Below are positions 9,009 through 18,452 of a stretch of DNA of 64,000 nt, piece after piece (the first letter of the stretch is position 1; each line of letters starts with the position of its first letter). The notes under the pieces were generated by a model. The model was not told the origin of the DNA. It was given only the letters and a program-made list of their open reading frames with translations, and did no database searches. Location: positions 310,001 to 374,000 of the forward strand of contig JALENN010000006.1 in assembly GCA_022767745.1 (NCBI GenBank), in the 5' to 3' direction. Source of the DNA: Alistipes sp. Its GTDB lineage: Bacteria; Bacteroidota; Bacteroidia; Bacteroidales; Rikenellaceae. A program made the translations under genes and the position numbers.

Positions 9009-11909
9009 ATGAAACGACTTTTTCTAATAGACGCCTACGCGCTGGTGTTCAAGTACTACTACGCCTTCATCGGCCGCCCGATGCGCAACCGCTACGGCAT
9101 GAACACCTCGATACTGTTCGGATTCACAAAGTTCCTGCGCGACATGCTCAAGCGCGAGCAGCCCGACCTGCTGGGCGTGGCGCTCGACCCCAAGGGCGGG
9201 TCGTTCCGCAAGGATATATTCCCCGACTACAAGGCCAACCGCCTGGAGACGCCCGAGGACATCATCCTCTCGGTGCCCTACCTGCGGCGGCTGCTCGAGG
9301 CCATGCGCATACCCGTCTTCGAGATCGAGGGATACGAGGCCGACGACGTGATCGGCACGCTCGCCTACCGCGGCGCCGAGGCCGGATACGAAGTATTCAT
9401 GGTGACGCCCGACAAGGACTACTGCCAGCTGGTGGGCCCACACCGCAACATCTACCGGCAGAAGGGCGACGGCATCGAGATACTCGACACCGATGCCGTA
9501 TGCGCCCGCTACGGCATCGCCGACCCGATACTCGTGCGCGACATACTGGCCGTGTGGGGCGACGCGTCGGACAACATACCCGGCGTGCCGGGCATAGGCG
9601 AAAAGGGCGCCTGCAAGCTCGTCGCCCAGTGGGGCACGGCCGAGCAGATACTCGAGAACGCCGCCTCGATCAAGGGCAAGCAGGGCGAGAAGATCGCCGC
9701 ATGGGGCGACCGCCTGCTGCTGGCCAAGCGCCTGACCACGATATGCACCGACGTGCCCGTCGAGTTCGTGGCCGAGGATCTGGAGGTGTGCCCGCCCAAC
9801 GTCGACGAGCTGAAGGCGCTCTTCGCCGAGCTGGACTTCACGGCCTTCGCCCGCGACATATACAACATGGCGCCCGCCGAGGAGCCCTCCGACGCCCCGC
9901 GGCAGGCACCGCAGCGGCAGCTGGCCGAGATGGCGCGCGCCAAGTCGGCCGCCGCCAAACGCGAGGCCCTCGCAGGGCAGGGCGACCTCTTCGCACCCGC
10001 ACCCGCACCCGACGCCGCACAGGCCGCGCCGGCGGCCGAACCGACCGCGGCCGAAGCCGCAGCACCGGACGAGGGCACGGCACAGGATGATGCCCCCGCC
10101 TTCGCCACGGCCGCCACGACGCCGCACGACTACCGTCTCGTGACCGACGCGGCAGCCCTGCGACAACTGGTCGGGAGCCTTAGCACGGAGCCCGAGATAT
10201 GCTTCGACACCGAGACCACGGGACTCGACATCTTCAACGACCGCATCGTGGGCCTATCGCTGGCCGTACGCCCCCATGAGGCGTGGTACATAGCCTTCAC
10301 GCCCGACAACACGGCCGCCTTCGCCGACGTGCTGCGACCGCTCTTCGAGAACGCCGACACGGTGAAGATCGGGCAGAACATGAAGTTCGACATCATGGTG
10401 CTCGCACGCCTCGGCATCGAGGTGCGCGGCCGCAAGATCGACACCATGATCCTGCACTACCTGCTCGACTCGGAGGCGCGCCACAACATGAACTACCTGG
10501 CGCAACGCTACCTCAACTACTCGCCCATCGCCATCGAAACGCTCATCGGCCGCGGCACGCGGCAGCTGACGATGGACCAGGTGAACATCGAGAGCGTCAA
10601 GGAGTACGCCGCCGAGGATGCCGACATCACGCTGCAGCTCAAGCAGGTGCTGTGGGAGGAGGTGCGCAGCCAGTCGCTCGGGGAGCTGTACGAGCGCATC
10701 GAGGAGCCCATGATCGACGTGCTGGCCGAGATGGAGACAACGGGCGTGAAGATCGACTCGGCGCTGCTGGCCGACTACGCCGTGGAGCTCAACGCCCTGC
10801 TCGCACAGCTCGAGGCCGACATCCGCGCCGAGGCCGGCGAGCCGTCGCTCAACGTCAACTCGGCGCGGCAGATCGGCGAGGTGCTCTTCGCCAAGATGCG
10901 CATAGCCGAGAAGCCCCGCATGACGCGCACCCACCAGTTCAGCACCGAGGAGGAGTACCTGCAGACCTTCGCCCGCAAGCACCGCATCGTCGACCTCATA
11001 CTGCAGTACCGCGGCGTGAAGAAGCTGCTCTCGACCTACGTCGAGGCGCTGCCGCAGCTGGTCAACCGCACCACGGGACGCATCCACACGTCGTTCAACC
11101 AGGCCGTCACCTCGACCGGGCGGCTCTCGTCGACGAACCCCAACCTGCAGAACATTCCCGTGCGCGAGGAGCTGGGGCGGCGCATACGCGAGGCCTTCAT
11201 CCCCTCGGACGACGACCACCTGCTGCTCTCGGCCGACTACAGCCAGGTGGAGCTGCGCCTGATGGCCCACCTGAGCGGCGACGAGGCCCTGATCGAGGCC
11301 TTCCGCCACGACGAGGACATACACGCCGCCACGGCCGCACGCCTCTTCCACAAGGATCTGGCCGACGTCACGCCCGACGAGCGGCGCAAGGCCAAGACGG
11401 CCAACTTCGGCATCATATACGGCATCTCGGCCTTCGGGCTGAGCCAGCGGCTCGACATCCCGCGCGGCGAGGCCAAGGAGATAATCGACGGCTACTTCGC
11501 CTCCTACCCCGGCGTGAAGCGCTACATGGACGAGGCCATAGCCTCGGCTCGCGACAAGGGTTTCGTCACCACGGTCTTCGGCCGCCGCCGCTTCCTGCGC
11601 GACATAGCCTCGCGCAACGCCGTGGCACGCGGCGTGGCCGAGCGCAACGCCATAAACGCCCCCATACAGGGCAGCGCCGCCGACATAATGAAGATAGCCA
11701 TGATCGAGATCCGCCGCCGCCTGCACGAGGAGGGCCTCCGCTCACGCATGATACTGCAGGTGCATGACGAGGTCATCGTCGACATGCTGCGCAGCGAGCA
11801 GGAGCGCGTCACCGCCATCGTCCGCGAGGCGATGGAGGGCGCCGCCGCACTGAGCGTGCCCCTCATATCCGATGCGGGCGTGGGCCGCAACTGGCTCGAG
11901 GCGCACTGA
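9009..11909 (+). CDS. polA: DNA polymerase I
   Basis: A 966-residue three-domain polymerase for Okazaki fragment processing and repair. The 5' nuclease domain (about 1-290) includes EGYEADDVIGTLA and GDASDNIPGVPGIGEKGA. A proofreading domain follows with intact acidic residues: DTET at 400-403, the QNMKFD segment, and YAAEDAD. The polymerase domain has ADYSQVELR, the O-helix RRKAKTANFGIIYG, and QVHDEVIVD. An unusually Ala/Pro-rich linker (about 300-370) separates the first two domains. The gene stands alone, with queD upstream and a GH51 gene downstream. Confidence 0.97.
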   Translation: MKRLFLIDAYALVFKYYYAFIGRPMRNRYGMNTSILFGFTKFLRDMLKREQPDLLGVALDPKGGSFRKDIFPDYKANRLETPEDIILSVPYLRRLLEAMRIPVFEIEGYEADDVIGTLAYRGAEAGYEVFMVTPDKDYCQLVGPHRNIYRQKGDGIEILDTDAVCARYGIADPILVRDILAVWGDASDNIPGVPGIGEKGACKLVAQWGTAEQILENAASIKGKQGEKIAAWGDRLLLAKRLTTICTDVPVEFVAEDLEVCPPNVDELKALFAELDFTAFARDIYNMAPAEEPSDAPRQAPQRQLAEMARAKSAAAKREALAGQGDLFAPAPAPDAAQAAPAAEPTAAEAAAPDEGTAQDDAPAFATAATTPHDYRLVTDAAALRQLVGSLSTEPEICFDTETTGLDIFNDRIVGLSLAVRPHEAWYIAFTPDNTAAFADVLRPLFENADTVKIGQNMKFDIMVLARLGIEVRGRKIDTMILHYLLDSEARHNMNYLAQRYLNYSPIAIETLIGRGTRQLTMDQVNIESVKEYAAEDADITLQLKQVLWEEVRSQSLGELYERIEEPMIDVLAEMETTGVKIDSALLADYAVELNALLAQLEADIRAEAGEPSLNVNSARQIGEVLFAKMRIAEKPRMTRTHQFSTEEEYLQTFARKHRIVDLILQYRGVKKLLSTYVEALPQLVNRTTGRIHTSFNQAVTSTGRLSSTNPNLQNIPVREELGRRIREAFIPSDDDHLLLSADYSQVELRLMAHLSGDEALIEAFRHDEDIHAATAARLFHKDLADVTPDERRKAKTANFGIIYGISAFGLSQRLDIPRGEAKEIIDGYFASYPGVKRYMDEAIASARDKGFVTTVFGRRRFLRDIASRNAVARGVAERNAINAPIQGSAADIMKIAMIEIRRRLHEEGLRSRMILQVHDEVIVDMLRSEQERVTAIVREAMEGAAALSVPLISDAGVGRNWLEAH

Positions 11910-11959
11910 CGCGCGGAACGCACACCCTCACCGACAAAGGACCAAAAGCAGAACACGAT

Positions 11960-13942
11960 ATGATCATACGCACTACGATCGCGAGCGTTGCGGCGCTCGC
12001 CGCGGCCGCAACGACGGCATTCGCCCAGACAGCCGACCGCATGGTGGTCGAGGCCGGCAAGATCGGCGCCCCGATACAGCCGACCATGTACGGCCACTTC
12101 TTCGAGGACATAAACTACGGCGCCGACGGCGGCCTCTATGCCGAGATGGTGAAGAACCGCTCGTTCGAGTTCCCGCAGCGGCTCATGGGATGGGACACCT
12201 TCGGCAACGTCGCCGTCCGCGACGACGGCCCCTTCGACCGCAACCCCCACTACGTGCGCCTCACGCCGCCCGACCACCCGCACATGGCCACGGGCATCGA
12301 GAACGAGGGCTTCTTCGGCATGGGCGTCGAGCAGGGCAAGGAGTACCGCTTCACCGTGTGGGCCCGCGGCACGAAGCAGAGCATAAGGGTCGAGATAATC
12401 GACAACGCCTCGATGGAGGAGTCGCAGGTGATAGCCGCCGGCGACGTGGCCGTCGACAGCGACGGGTGGACGAAATATGAGCTGCGCCTCAAGCCCTCGC
12501 GCACCTTCGCCAAGGCCCACCTGCGCATATTCCTCACCTCGGGCGGGCAGCTCGACCTGGAGCATGTGTCGCTCTTCCCCGTCGACACGTGGAAGGGACG
12601 CGAGAACGGCCTGCGCAAGGACCTCGCGGAGGCCCTCGCGGCGACCAATCCCGGCGTCTTCCGCTTCCCGGGCGGCTGCATCGTCGAGGGCACCAACCTC
12701 GAGACGCGCTACAACTGGAAGAACTCGGTCGGCCCCGTCGAGAACCGCCCCCTGAACATCAACCGCTGGCAGTACACCTTCCGCCACCGTTTCTTCCCCG
12801 ACTACTACCAGTCCTACGGCATGGGATTCTACGAGATGTTCCTGCTGGCCGAGGACATGGGCGCCGAGCCGCTGCCCATACTCAACTGCGGCCTGGCGTG
12901 CCAGTACCAGAACAACTCGCCCGAGGCCCACGCTGCCGTGTGCGACCTCGACCCCTATATCGACGACGCCCTCGACCTGATAGAGTTCGCCAACGGCGCG
13001 ACCGACACCGAGTGGGGCGCGCTGCGCGCCGAGATGGGACACCCCGAGCCCTTCAACCTCAAGTACGTCGGCATAGGCAACGAGCAGTGGGGCAAGGAAT
13101 ACCCCGAGCGTCTGGAGCGTTTCGTCGAGGTGCTGCGCAAGGCCCACCCCGAGATACGCATCATCGGCTCGTCGGGCCCCAACTCGGAAGGCCCCGACTT
13201 CGAGTACCTGTGGCCCGAGATGCGCCGCCTGAAGGTCGACCTGGTGGACGAGCACTTCTACCGTCCCGAGCAGTGGTTCCTCGCCTCGGGCAGCCGCTAC
13301 GACAACTACGACCGCAAGGGCCCCAAGGTCTTCGCCGGCGAGTATGCCTGCCACGGCGCCGGCAAGAAGTGGAACCACTTCCACGCCGCGCTGCTCGAGG
13401 CGGCATTCCTCACGGGCGTGGAGCGCAACGCCGACGTGGTGCACATGGCCACCTACGCCCCGCTGCTGGCCCATGTCGAGGGGTGGCAGTGGCGTCCCGA
13501 CCTGATATGGTTCGACAACCTGCGCTCGGTGCGCTCGTGCAGCTGGCACGTGCAGTACCTCTACGGCAACAACAGCGGTACGAACGTCGTGCCGATGACG
13601 ATGGACGGCCGCGCCGTGAGCGGCCGGGAGGGTCAGAACGGACTCTTCGCCAGCGCCGTGTGGGACGCGCCGTCGCAGAGCTACATAGTCAAGGTGGTGA
13701 ACGTGTCGGATACGCCCCGCCCGATAGAGGTAGCCTTCGAGGGACTGAAGCGGTCGGCCACGCTCGGCGCGGGCAGCTGCATAACCTTCCACTCGGATGA
13801 CCCCGACGCCGACAACACGCTCGACGAGCCCGAGAAGATAGTCCCCGTCCGCAGCACCGTCACGCCCGACGGCAACACCCTCCGCACGGAGATCGGCGCC
13901 CTCACCTTCGCCATCTACCGCCTGCCCGTGGAGCGGAAGTAG
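11960..13942 (+). CDS. Secreted alpha-L-arabinofuranosidase, GH51
   Basis: A 660-residue exported glycosidase with signal peptide MIIRTTIASVAALAAAATTAFA. The acid/base Glu lies in GIGNEQWG (about residue 375) and the nucleophile Glu in VFAGEYACHG (about 461). The N-terminal GHFFEDINYGADGG segment is typical of GH51. An inserted jelly-roll region (about 80-210) precedes the barrel and a C-terminal beta domain follows. It releases arabinose from arabinan or arabinoxylan side chains. No SusC/SusD pair lies in the window, so it is outside a classical polysaccharide locus. A hairpin and T-run follow the stop. Confidence 0.95.
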   Translation: MIIRTTIASVAALAAAATTAFAQTADRMVVEAGKIGAPIQPTMYGHFFEDINYGADGGLYAEMVKNRSFEFPQRLMGWDTFGNVAVRDDGPFDRNPHYVRLTPPDHPHMATGIENEGFFGMGVEQGKEYRFTVWARGTKQSIRVEIIDNASMEESQVIAAGDVAVDSDGWTKYELRLKPSRTFAKAHLRIFLTSGGQLDLEHVSLFPVDTWKGRENGLRKDLAEALAATNPGVFRFPGGCIVEGTNLETRYNWKNSVGPVENRPLNINRWQYTFRHRFFPDYYQSYGMGFYEMFLLAEDMGAEPLPILNCGLACQYQNNSPEAHAAVCDLDPYIDDALDLIEFANGATDTEWGALRAEMGHPEPFNLKYVGIGNEQWGKEYPERLERFVEVLRKAHPEIRIIGSSGPNSEGPDFEYLWPEMRRLKVDLVDEHFYRPEQWFLASGSRYDNYDRKGPKVFAGEYACHGAGKKWNHFHAALLEAAFLTGVERNADVVHMATYAPLLAHVEGWQWRPDLIWFDNLRSVRSCSWHVQYLYGNNSGTNVVPMTMDGRAVSGREGQNGLFASAVWDAPSQSYIVKVVNVSDTPRPIEVAFEGLKRSATLGAGSCITFHSDDPDADNTLDEPEKIVPVRSTVTPDGNTLRTEIGALTFAIYRLPVERK

Positions 13943-13967
13943 TGAAGCCGACAAGAATAAACGAATC

Positions 13968-14014
13968 CCCCGACGCGGTTCGGCATACCGATCCCAGCCG
14001 AGGGATTTTTTACA
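13968..14014 (+). terminator. Terminator after the GH51 gene
   Basis: AATCCC-x-CG pairs with CG-x-GGGATT across a loop of about 25 bases and is followed by a run of T (GGGATTTTTT). The stem is imperfect but well placed 25 bases after the stop. Confidence 0.6.
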
Positions 14015-14071
14015 ACTTTTAGTTTGGCCATAAACTCGTTTTTTCATAAACTTCTTATAATACATAAGCTT

Positions 14072-14815
14072 ATGAAGTTCAAAGAATCGGTAATAAAAGA
14101 GTTGCAGTTTTACGTATACTGCCTGGTGGACCCGCGAGACAACAAAATTTTTTACATCGGAAAAGGACACGGCAACAGGGTATTCCAGCATGCCGACAAC
14201 GCTCTGACTTCAAACGACGAAAACCTGAAACTCGACACGATACGAAATATCATATCCAGCGGTCTGAATGTAAAACATTACATCATCAGACATAAGCTCT
14301 CCGAAGATGCGGCCTACCTGTTGGAATCCACGCTAATAGACATGCTCACCTACAAGAATTTCAATCTCACGTCAATACTTACGAACATACAGGCGGGACA
14401 TCATCAATGGGATGAAGGGATAAAATCGGCCGAAGAGATCAATGCACTCTATGACTGCCAACCGTTCGAAGTAATCGGCCGCGACCGTCTGCTCATTGTC
14501 AAACTGAACAAGACTTATGACAATAAATCTACCAAGAGAATCTATCAAAGAGAGAACATGTACGAGAAGGCGCGCAAATATTGGAAATTAAACCCCGTGA
14601 AGGCGAAAAATGCAGACTATGTATTGGCCGTTTACAAGGGAGTAGTCCGCGCCGTGTATAAACCGCAAAAATGGTATCCCGTAACCATGCCCGAACTATA
14701 TTCCGGAACCCGATATGCCTTTGACGGAGTTGAAGTCCCCGGTTCTCCGTATCTGAACAAGGATATATCCGAATATATCAAAGGCATAAGTCCCATTCGA
14801 TATATCAATTTATAG
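14072..14815 (+). CDS. GIY-YIG domain protein, LEM-3-like, probably horizontally acquired
   Basis: A 247-residue protein with an N-terminal GIY-YIG nuclease-like domain: YVYCLVD at 14-20, FYIGKG at 27-32, and the conserved Arg at 36 (GNRVF). A central region (YLLESTLIDMLTYKNF) fits the LEM-3-like subgroup; the C-terminal half is unrecognised. Its base and codon use stand out: AT-rich, with many AGA, ATA and TTA codons, between GC-rich neighbours. That points to recent transfer. It is bracketed by the GH51 terminator and a strong hairpin. No transposase or integrase is adjacent. ATG 14072 is preferred because the domain begins just after it; an in-frame start at 14024 is possible. Confidence 0.82.
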   Translation: MKFKESVIKELQFYVYCLVDPRDNKIFYIGKGHGNRVFQHADNALTSNDENLKLDTIRNIISSGLNVKHYIIRHKLSEDAAYLLESTLIDMLTYKNFNLTSILTNIQAGHHQWDEGIKSAEEINALYDCQPFEVIGRDRLLIVKLNKTYDNKSTKRIYQRENMYEKARKYWKLNPVKAKNADYVLAVYKGVVRAVYKPQKWYPVTMPELYSGTRYAFDGVEVPGSPYLNKDISEYIKGISPIRYINL

Positions 14816-14841
14816 GTTCAACCCACATTATCACAAAAGAG

Positions 14842-14874
14842 ACTCCCCCTTGCCCATCGACAAGGGGGAGTTTT
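14842..14874. terminator. Bidirectional terminator between GIY-YIG and GH27 genes
   Basis: A perfect 11-bp stem (ACTCCCCCTTG at 14842-14852 with CAAGGGGGAGT at 14861-14871) encloses an 8-base loop. T-rich sequence follows in both directions, which suits the two convergent genes. Confidence 0.85.
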
Positions 14875-14905
14875 GGCTATATACAGACTGACCAAACGTG
14901 ACCGC

Positions 14906-16528
14906 CTACTCCGCCGGCGCGAGCGTGAAGCAGTCGATGTCGGGAGTCCACGTATAGGGGCTGCCCATGCTGACGGTGTTGTTTCCCGGCTTCAGCCGCA
15001 CCGCGACGCTCACACGGCATACGCCCTCGGTGCCCGTCGGCGCCAGCTCCCTGACCACGGCCTGACGCTCGCCGTTCACCGCGATCTCGATCATGCGGTC
15101 GTTCACCTCGCGCACGCCTCCCTTCGGCGCAAGATACGAGACGGTCATGGTATACTCACCGCCGCGGCGGCTGTAGACCTCGCGCCACTCGATGACGTTG
15201 GCGGCGCTGCCGCCGATGTTGGTCACAACCATGCGGCCCGACGCGCCGTCGCACGCGACGGGATGTATGATGCGCTTCTGCTTGCCCAGGTCGTTATAAA
15301 GGGGAAGATATGCCCACTCGGCCTCGTACAAGGTCGGTTCGAGACGACGCGCCGCCTCGAGGCGCAGGATCCTGACGCTGTGCGGAGGCAGGGTGTATGT
15401 AAGCGTCTCCTTTACCGTACCCTCGTCCTGACGCTTTACAAGGTCGCGAACCCGCACCTTGCCGCCCAGTTCGAAGAGCGACAAAGGCACCTCGAAACGG
15501 CACTCCGCATCCGAAGGATTATACAAGGCAGCGGCCCGCACGTTGCCACGGCGCTCCAAAATATCCTTTACGAGGACATATCCCTCGCCCTCGTGCTGCA
15601 CGACGTAGGCCTGCAACCCCAGAGGATCCTGATTGAGGGCGATCAGCTCGCTGTTCTTCAGCAGTTCGAGCGACGCCTCGGGCAGGCGCGTAAGGTCGCA
15701 GCCGATCATCAGCGGCGAGCTCATGATGCACCACATGCCGAAGTGCACCTCCTCCTCGGAGGGCGCCAGGCCGCGGCCTATCTCCAGCATGTCCATGTCG
15801 TTGTAGTGGCCGCCGCCGGCGTAGGCCGACAGGTAGAGGTTCTTGCTTATGATGGACTTCACCGAGCCCCAGTTGGGCGCTATGTCGCCGCTTATGCGCC
15901 ACGAGCGCGCCAGGTCGCGCGCCCACGTGCCGGGGAAGGCCCAGCGGCAGATGTTGACCGAGATGTTTTCGGGGCAGACCTTGCGGATGGCCTCGACGAT
16001 GGCCGTGTAACGCTCGCGCTCGTCGAGGTCGAGCTGCTGGCCCGCGCCGCAGTAGTCGATCTTGATGAAGTCGAAGCCCCACTGGTTGAAATAGAGGTCG
16101 GCATCCTGCTCCTCGTGCCCGTAGAGCCCCACGCCCACGCCGTTGGGGTCGGCATCCCACAGCGAACCGCAGGTGTTGGCGCCCGCGTCGGAGTAGATAC
16201 CCGCCCGCAGGCCAAGGCCGTGGATATGGTCGACGACGCCCTCGACGCCGTTGGGGAAGCGTTCGGGATGGGTCTGCAGCACGCCCTGCTCGTCGCGGTA
16301 GCCGAAGAAGCCGTCGTCGATGTTGATATAGCGGTAGCCGGCATCCTTCAGCCCGAGCGAAACCATGGCATCGGCCTGACGGCGGATAAGCTCCTCGCTG
16401 ATGTTTATACGGTAGGTGTTCCACGAGCTCCACCCCATGAGGGGGGGCTCGACGCCCTGTGCGCGCACGCCCGCGGCCGACACCACGGCCGCCGTTGCCA
16501 AACAGAGCGCGATAACGGAATGTCTCAT
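14906..16528 (-). CDS. Secreted alpha-galactosidase, GH27, with C-terminal carbohydrate-binding-like domain
   Basis: A 540-residue exported enzyme with signal peptide MRHSVIALCLATAAVVSAAG. The GH27 barrel shows MGWSSWNTY, YINIDDGFF, the nucleophile Asp158 in FIKIDYCGA and the acid/base Asp215 in RISGDIAPNW. After the barrel and a beta domain, residues from about 415 on (LYEAEWAYLP ... VNGERQAV) resemble a CBM35/CBM6-type module. It should remove terminal alpha-galactose from plant or host glycans. A longer reading frame upstream overlaps the tRNA terminator and lacks a signal peptide at its start, so ATG 16528 is chosen. Confidence 0.95.
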   Translation of the reverse strand: MRHSVIALCLATAAVVSAAGVRAQGVEPPLMGWSSWNTYRINISEELIRRQADAMVSLGLKDAGYRYINIDDGFFGYRDEQGVLQTHPERFPNGVEGVVDHIHGLGLRAGIYSDAGANTCGSLWDADPNGVGVGLYGHEEQDADLYFNQWGFDFIKIDYCGAGQQLDLDERERYTAIVEAIRKVCPENISVNICRWAFPGTWARDLARSWRISGDIAPNWGSVKSIISKNLYLSAYAGGGHYNDMDMLEIGRGLAPSEEEVHFGMWCIMSSPLMIGCDLTRLPEASLELLKNSELIALNQDPLGLQAYVVQHEGEGYVLVKDILERRGNVRAAALYNPSDAECRFEVPLSLFELGGKVRVRDLVKRQDEGTVKETLTYTLPPHSVRILRLEAARRLEPTLYEAEWAYLPLYNDLGKQKRIIHPVACDGASGRMVVTNIGGSAANVIEWREVYSRRGGEYTMTVSYLAPKGGVREVNDRMIEIAVNGERQAVVRELAPTGTEGVCRVSVAVRLKPGNNTVSMGSPYTWTPDIDCFTLAPAE

Positions 16529-16553
16529 AACGCAAAGGATTTCAAGTTTCTGA

Positions 16554-16561
16554 CAAAGATA
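16554..16561 (-). promoter_or_regulatory. -7 element TATCTTTG for the GH27 gene
   Basis: A leftward TAnnTTTG match 26 bases upstream of the GH27 ATG, next to the tRNA terminator. Confidence 0.6.
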
Positions 16562-16571
16562 CAACAAAAAA

Positions 16572-16597
16572 GAGGACGAATCCGAAAATTCGTCCTC
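16572..16597 (-). terminator. Terminator of the tRNA-Leu gene
   Basis: A 9-bp perfect stem (GAGGACGAA with TTCGTCCTC) and 8-base loop, followed on the minus strand by TTTTTT. It lies 13 bases after the tRNA 3' end. Confidence 0.85.
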
Positions 16598-16609
16598 CGA
16601 ACAGCCCAG

Positions 16610-16691
16610 TGCGGATAAAGGGACTCGAACCCCCACGCCTCTCGGCATCAGATCCTAAGTCTGACGTGGCTACCAATTACACCATATCCGC
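16610..16691 (-). tRNA. tRNA-Leu (anticodon UAG)
   Basis: The reverse complement folds as a tRNA. Acceptor GCGGATA pairs with TATCCGC plus a discriminator A. The D-arm contains AATTGGTAG. The anticodon stem TCAGA/TCTGA encloses CTTAGGA with anticodon TAG. A short class II variable arm (GCCGAGAGGC) precedes GTGGGGGTTCGAGTCCC. The CCA end is not encoded. Length is 82 bases, normal for a leucine tRNA with a short variable arm. Confidence 0.95.
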
Positions 16692-16832
16692 ATACGCGCC
16701 GACGGGCCCGCTACCATGTCCGCTCCGCCCGCCCGCAAACGCGGCTGCGGCGGCCTGCGGCACATCCCGGCCCGGCAAAGTTCCACAAAGGTAATAAAAT
16801 TCCCGTTCCGCAGGAAGCATACGGCCAAAAAA

Positions 16833-16863
16833 TTGGGTATTTGCTTTTTTTTAGCTACTTTTG
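16833..16863 (+). promoter_or_regulatory. Promoter of the FAD oxidoreductase operon (TTG - 20 - TACTTTTG)
   Basis: TTG at 16833-16835 and TACTTTTG at 16856-16863 are spaced by 20 bases and point to the ATG at 16889, 25 bases further on. Confidence 0.65.
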
Positions 16864-16888
16864 TTCCCTCATTACAAAACAATCCGGT

Positions 16889-18451
16889 ATGCCCGCCACC
16901 GTCACATTGACCCTTACCCCGAAACAAGCCGCCGACTTCGACCTGTGCACGACGCTCGCGGCACGGCGTCTGGGCATACGCCGCAGCGATGTGGCCCTGG
17001 CCCGCGTCGTCAAACGCTCGATCGACGCGCGGCGACGCCCCGTCAAGGTGAACATCTCGATAGAGATCTTCGCCGACAACGAACCCCAGCCCGAACCGCT
17101 GCACTTCGACTATCCCGACGTAAGCCACGCAACCGAGGTGGTGGTCGTCGGCTCGGGCCCCGCGGGCCTCTTCGCCGCGCTGCATCTGATCGAGCTGGGA
17201 CTCAAGCCCATAATCCTCGAGCGCGGCAAGCGCGTGCTGCCCCGCAAGCAGGACATAGCCCTGATAAACCGCAACCTCGACATCGACCCCGACTCGAACT
17301 ACGCCTTCGGCGAGGGCGGCGCCGGAACATTCTCCGACGGCAAGCTCTTCACCCGCAGCAAGAAGCGCGGCGACTACAACAAGGCGCTGCAGACGCTCGT
17401 ATTCCACGGCGCCACGCCCGAGATACTATACGACGCCCACCCCCACATAGGCACCGACCGCCTGCCCCGCATCATAAGTAACATCTGCCGTACGATCGTC
17501 ACCGCGGGCGGCGAGATACACTTCGGCGCCAGGGTCACGGGATTCGAAATACGCCACGGCGCCATACGCGGCGTGTGGGTAGGCGACAGCCTCGTCGAGG
17601 GCGCCGCCGTGGTGCTCGCCACGGGACACTCGGCAAAGGATGTCTACCATACGCTCCACCGCGACGGCGTGCGTCTCGAAGCCAAGCCCTTCGCCATGGG
17701 CGTGCGCATCGAGCACCCGCAGGCGCTCATCGACTCGATACAGTACCACTCGCCGCAACGCGACGACTATCTGCCCGCGGCATCATACTCGCTCGTCGAG
17801 CAGGTCGGGGGCCGCGGCGTGTACTCCTTCTGCATGTGCCCCGGCGGCTTCATCGTACCCGCCATGACCGACTCGGCGCAGTCGGTCGTAAACGGCATGT
17901 CGCCCAGCGGCCGCAACTCGCGCTGGGCAAACTCGGGCCTGGTGACGGAGATACGGCCCGAGGACTTCGCCGCCCTCGAACCCGAATACGGCCCCCTGGC
18001 GGGACTCGTATTCCAGCAGCGGCTCGAGGAGGCCGCACGCCGCAACGGCGGTGCGCGGCAGGTGGCGCCCGCACAGCGCGTCACCGACTTCGTCGCCGGC
18101 CACGCCTCGTCGTCGCTGCCCTCGTCGTCGTACATACCGGGCCTCACACCCTCGCGTCTGGACGAGTGGATGCCCGACATCATAGCCTCGTCGCTGCGCA
18201 AGGGCATCGCCTCCTTCGACCGCCGCATGCGAGGATTCCTCTCGCCCGACGCCGTGGTCGTGGGCGTCGAGTCACGCACCTCGACCCCCGTGCGCATACC
18301 GCGCGACGGCGACACCCTCATGCACCCCGAGGTGGAGGGTCTCTTCCCCGCCGGCGAAGGCGCCGGCTATGCCGGAGGCATCGTCTCGGCCGCCCTCGAC
18401 GGCGAACGCGTCGCCGACGCCGCCGCCCGTTACATCAAAAAACAAGACTGA
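16889..18451 (+). CDS. FAD-dependent oxidoreductase (COG2509-type dehydrogenase)
   Basis: A 520-residue flavoprotein. A short N-terminal domain (1-80) precedes the dinucleotide motif VVVGSGPAGL (86-95). Family blocks follow: FGEGGAGTFSDGKL, VVLATGHSAKDV, FCMCPGGFIVPA and a C-terminal FAD contact, LFPAGEGAGYAGGI. Such proteins are widespread, of unknown substrate, and usually annotated as NAD(FAD)-utilising dehydrogenases. It begins a three-gene run, with the glycosyltransferase ATG one base after its stop. Whether it acts on the same pathway is unknown. The start at MPATV agrees with the promoter position. Confidence 0.9.
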   Translation: MPATVTLTLTPKQAADFDLCTTLAARRLGIRRSDVALARVVKRSIDARRRPVKVNISIEIFADNEPQPEPLHFDYPDVSHATEVVVVGSGPAGLFAALHLIELGLKPIILERGKRVLPRKQDIALINRNLDIDPDSNYAFGEGGAGTFSDGKLFTRSKKRGDYNKALQTLVFHGATPEILYDAHPHIGTDRLPRIISNICRTIVTAGGEIHFGARVTGFEIRHGAIRGVWVGDSLVEGAAVVLATGHSAKDVYHTLHRDGVRLEAKPFAMGVRIEHPQALIDSIQYHSPQRDDYLPAASYSLVEQVGGRGVYSFCMCPGGFIVPAMTDSAQSVVNGMSPSGRNSRWANSGLVTEIRPEDFAALEPEYGPLAGLVFQQRLEEAARRNGGARQVAPAQRVTDFVAGHASSSLPSSSYIPGLTPSRLDEWMPDIIASSLRKGIASFDRRMRGFLSPDAVVVGVESRTSTPVRIPRDGDTLMHPEVEGLFPAGEGAGYAGGIVSAALDGERVADAAARYIKKQD

Positions 18452-18452
18452 C

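Noticed and set aside
11522..14191. 889-codon open frame antisense to the polA end and GH51 gene
   Set aside because: Low-complexity composition, no family similarity, and it opposes two certain genes.
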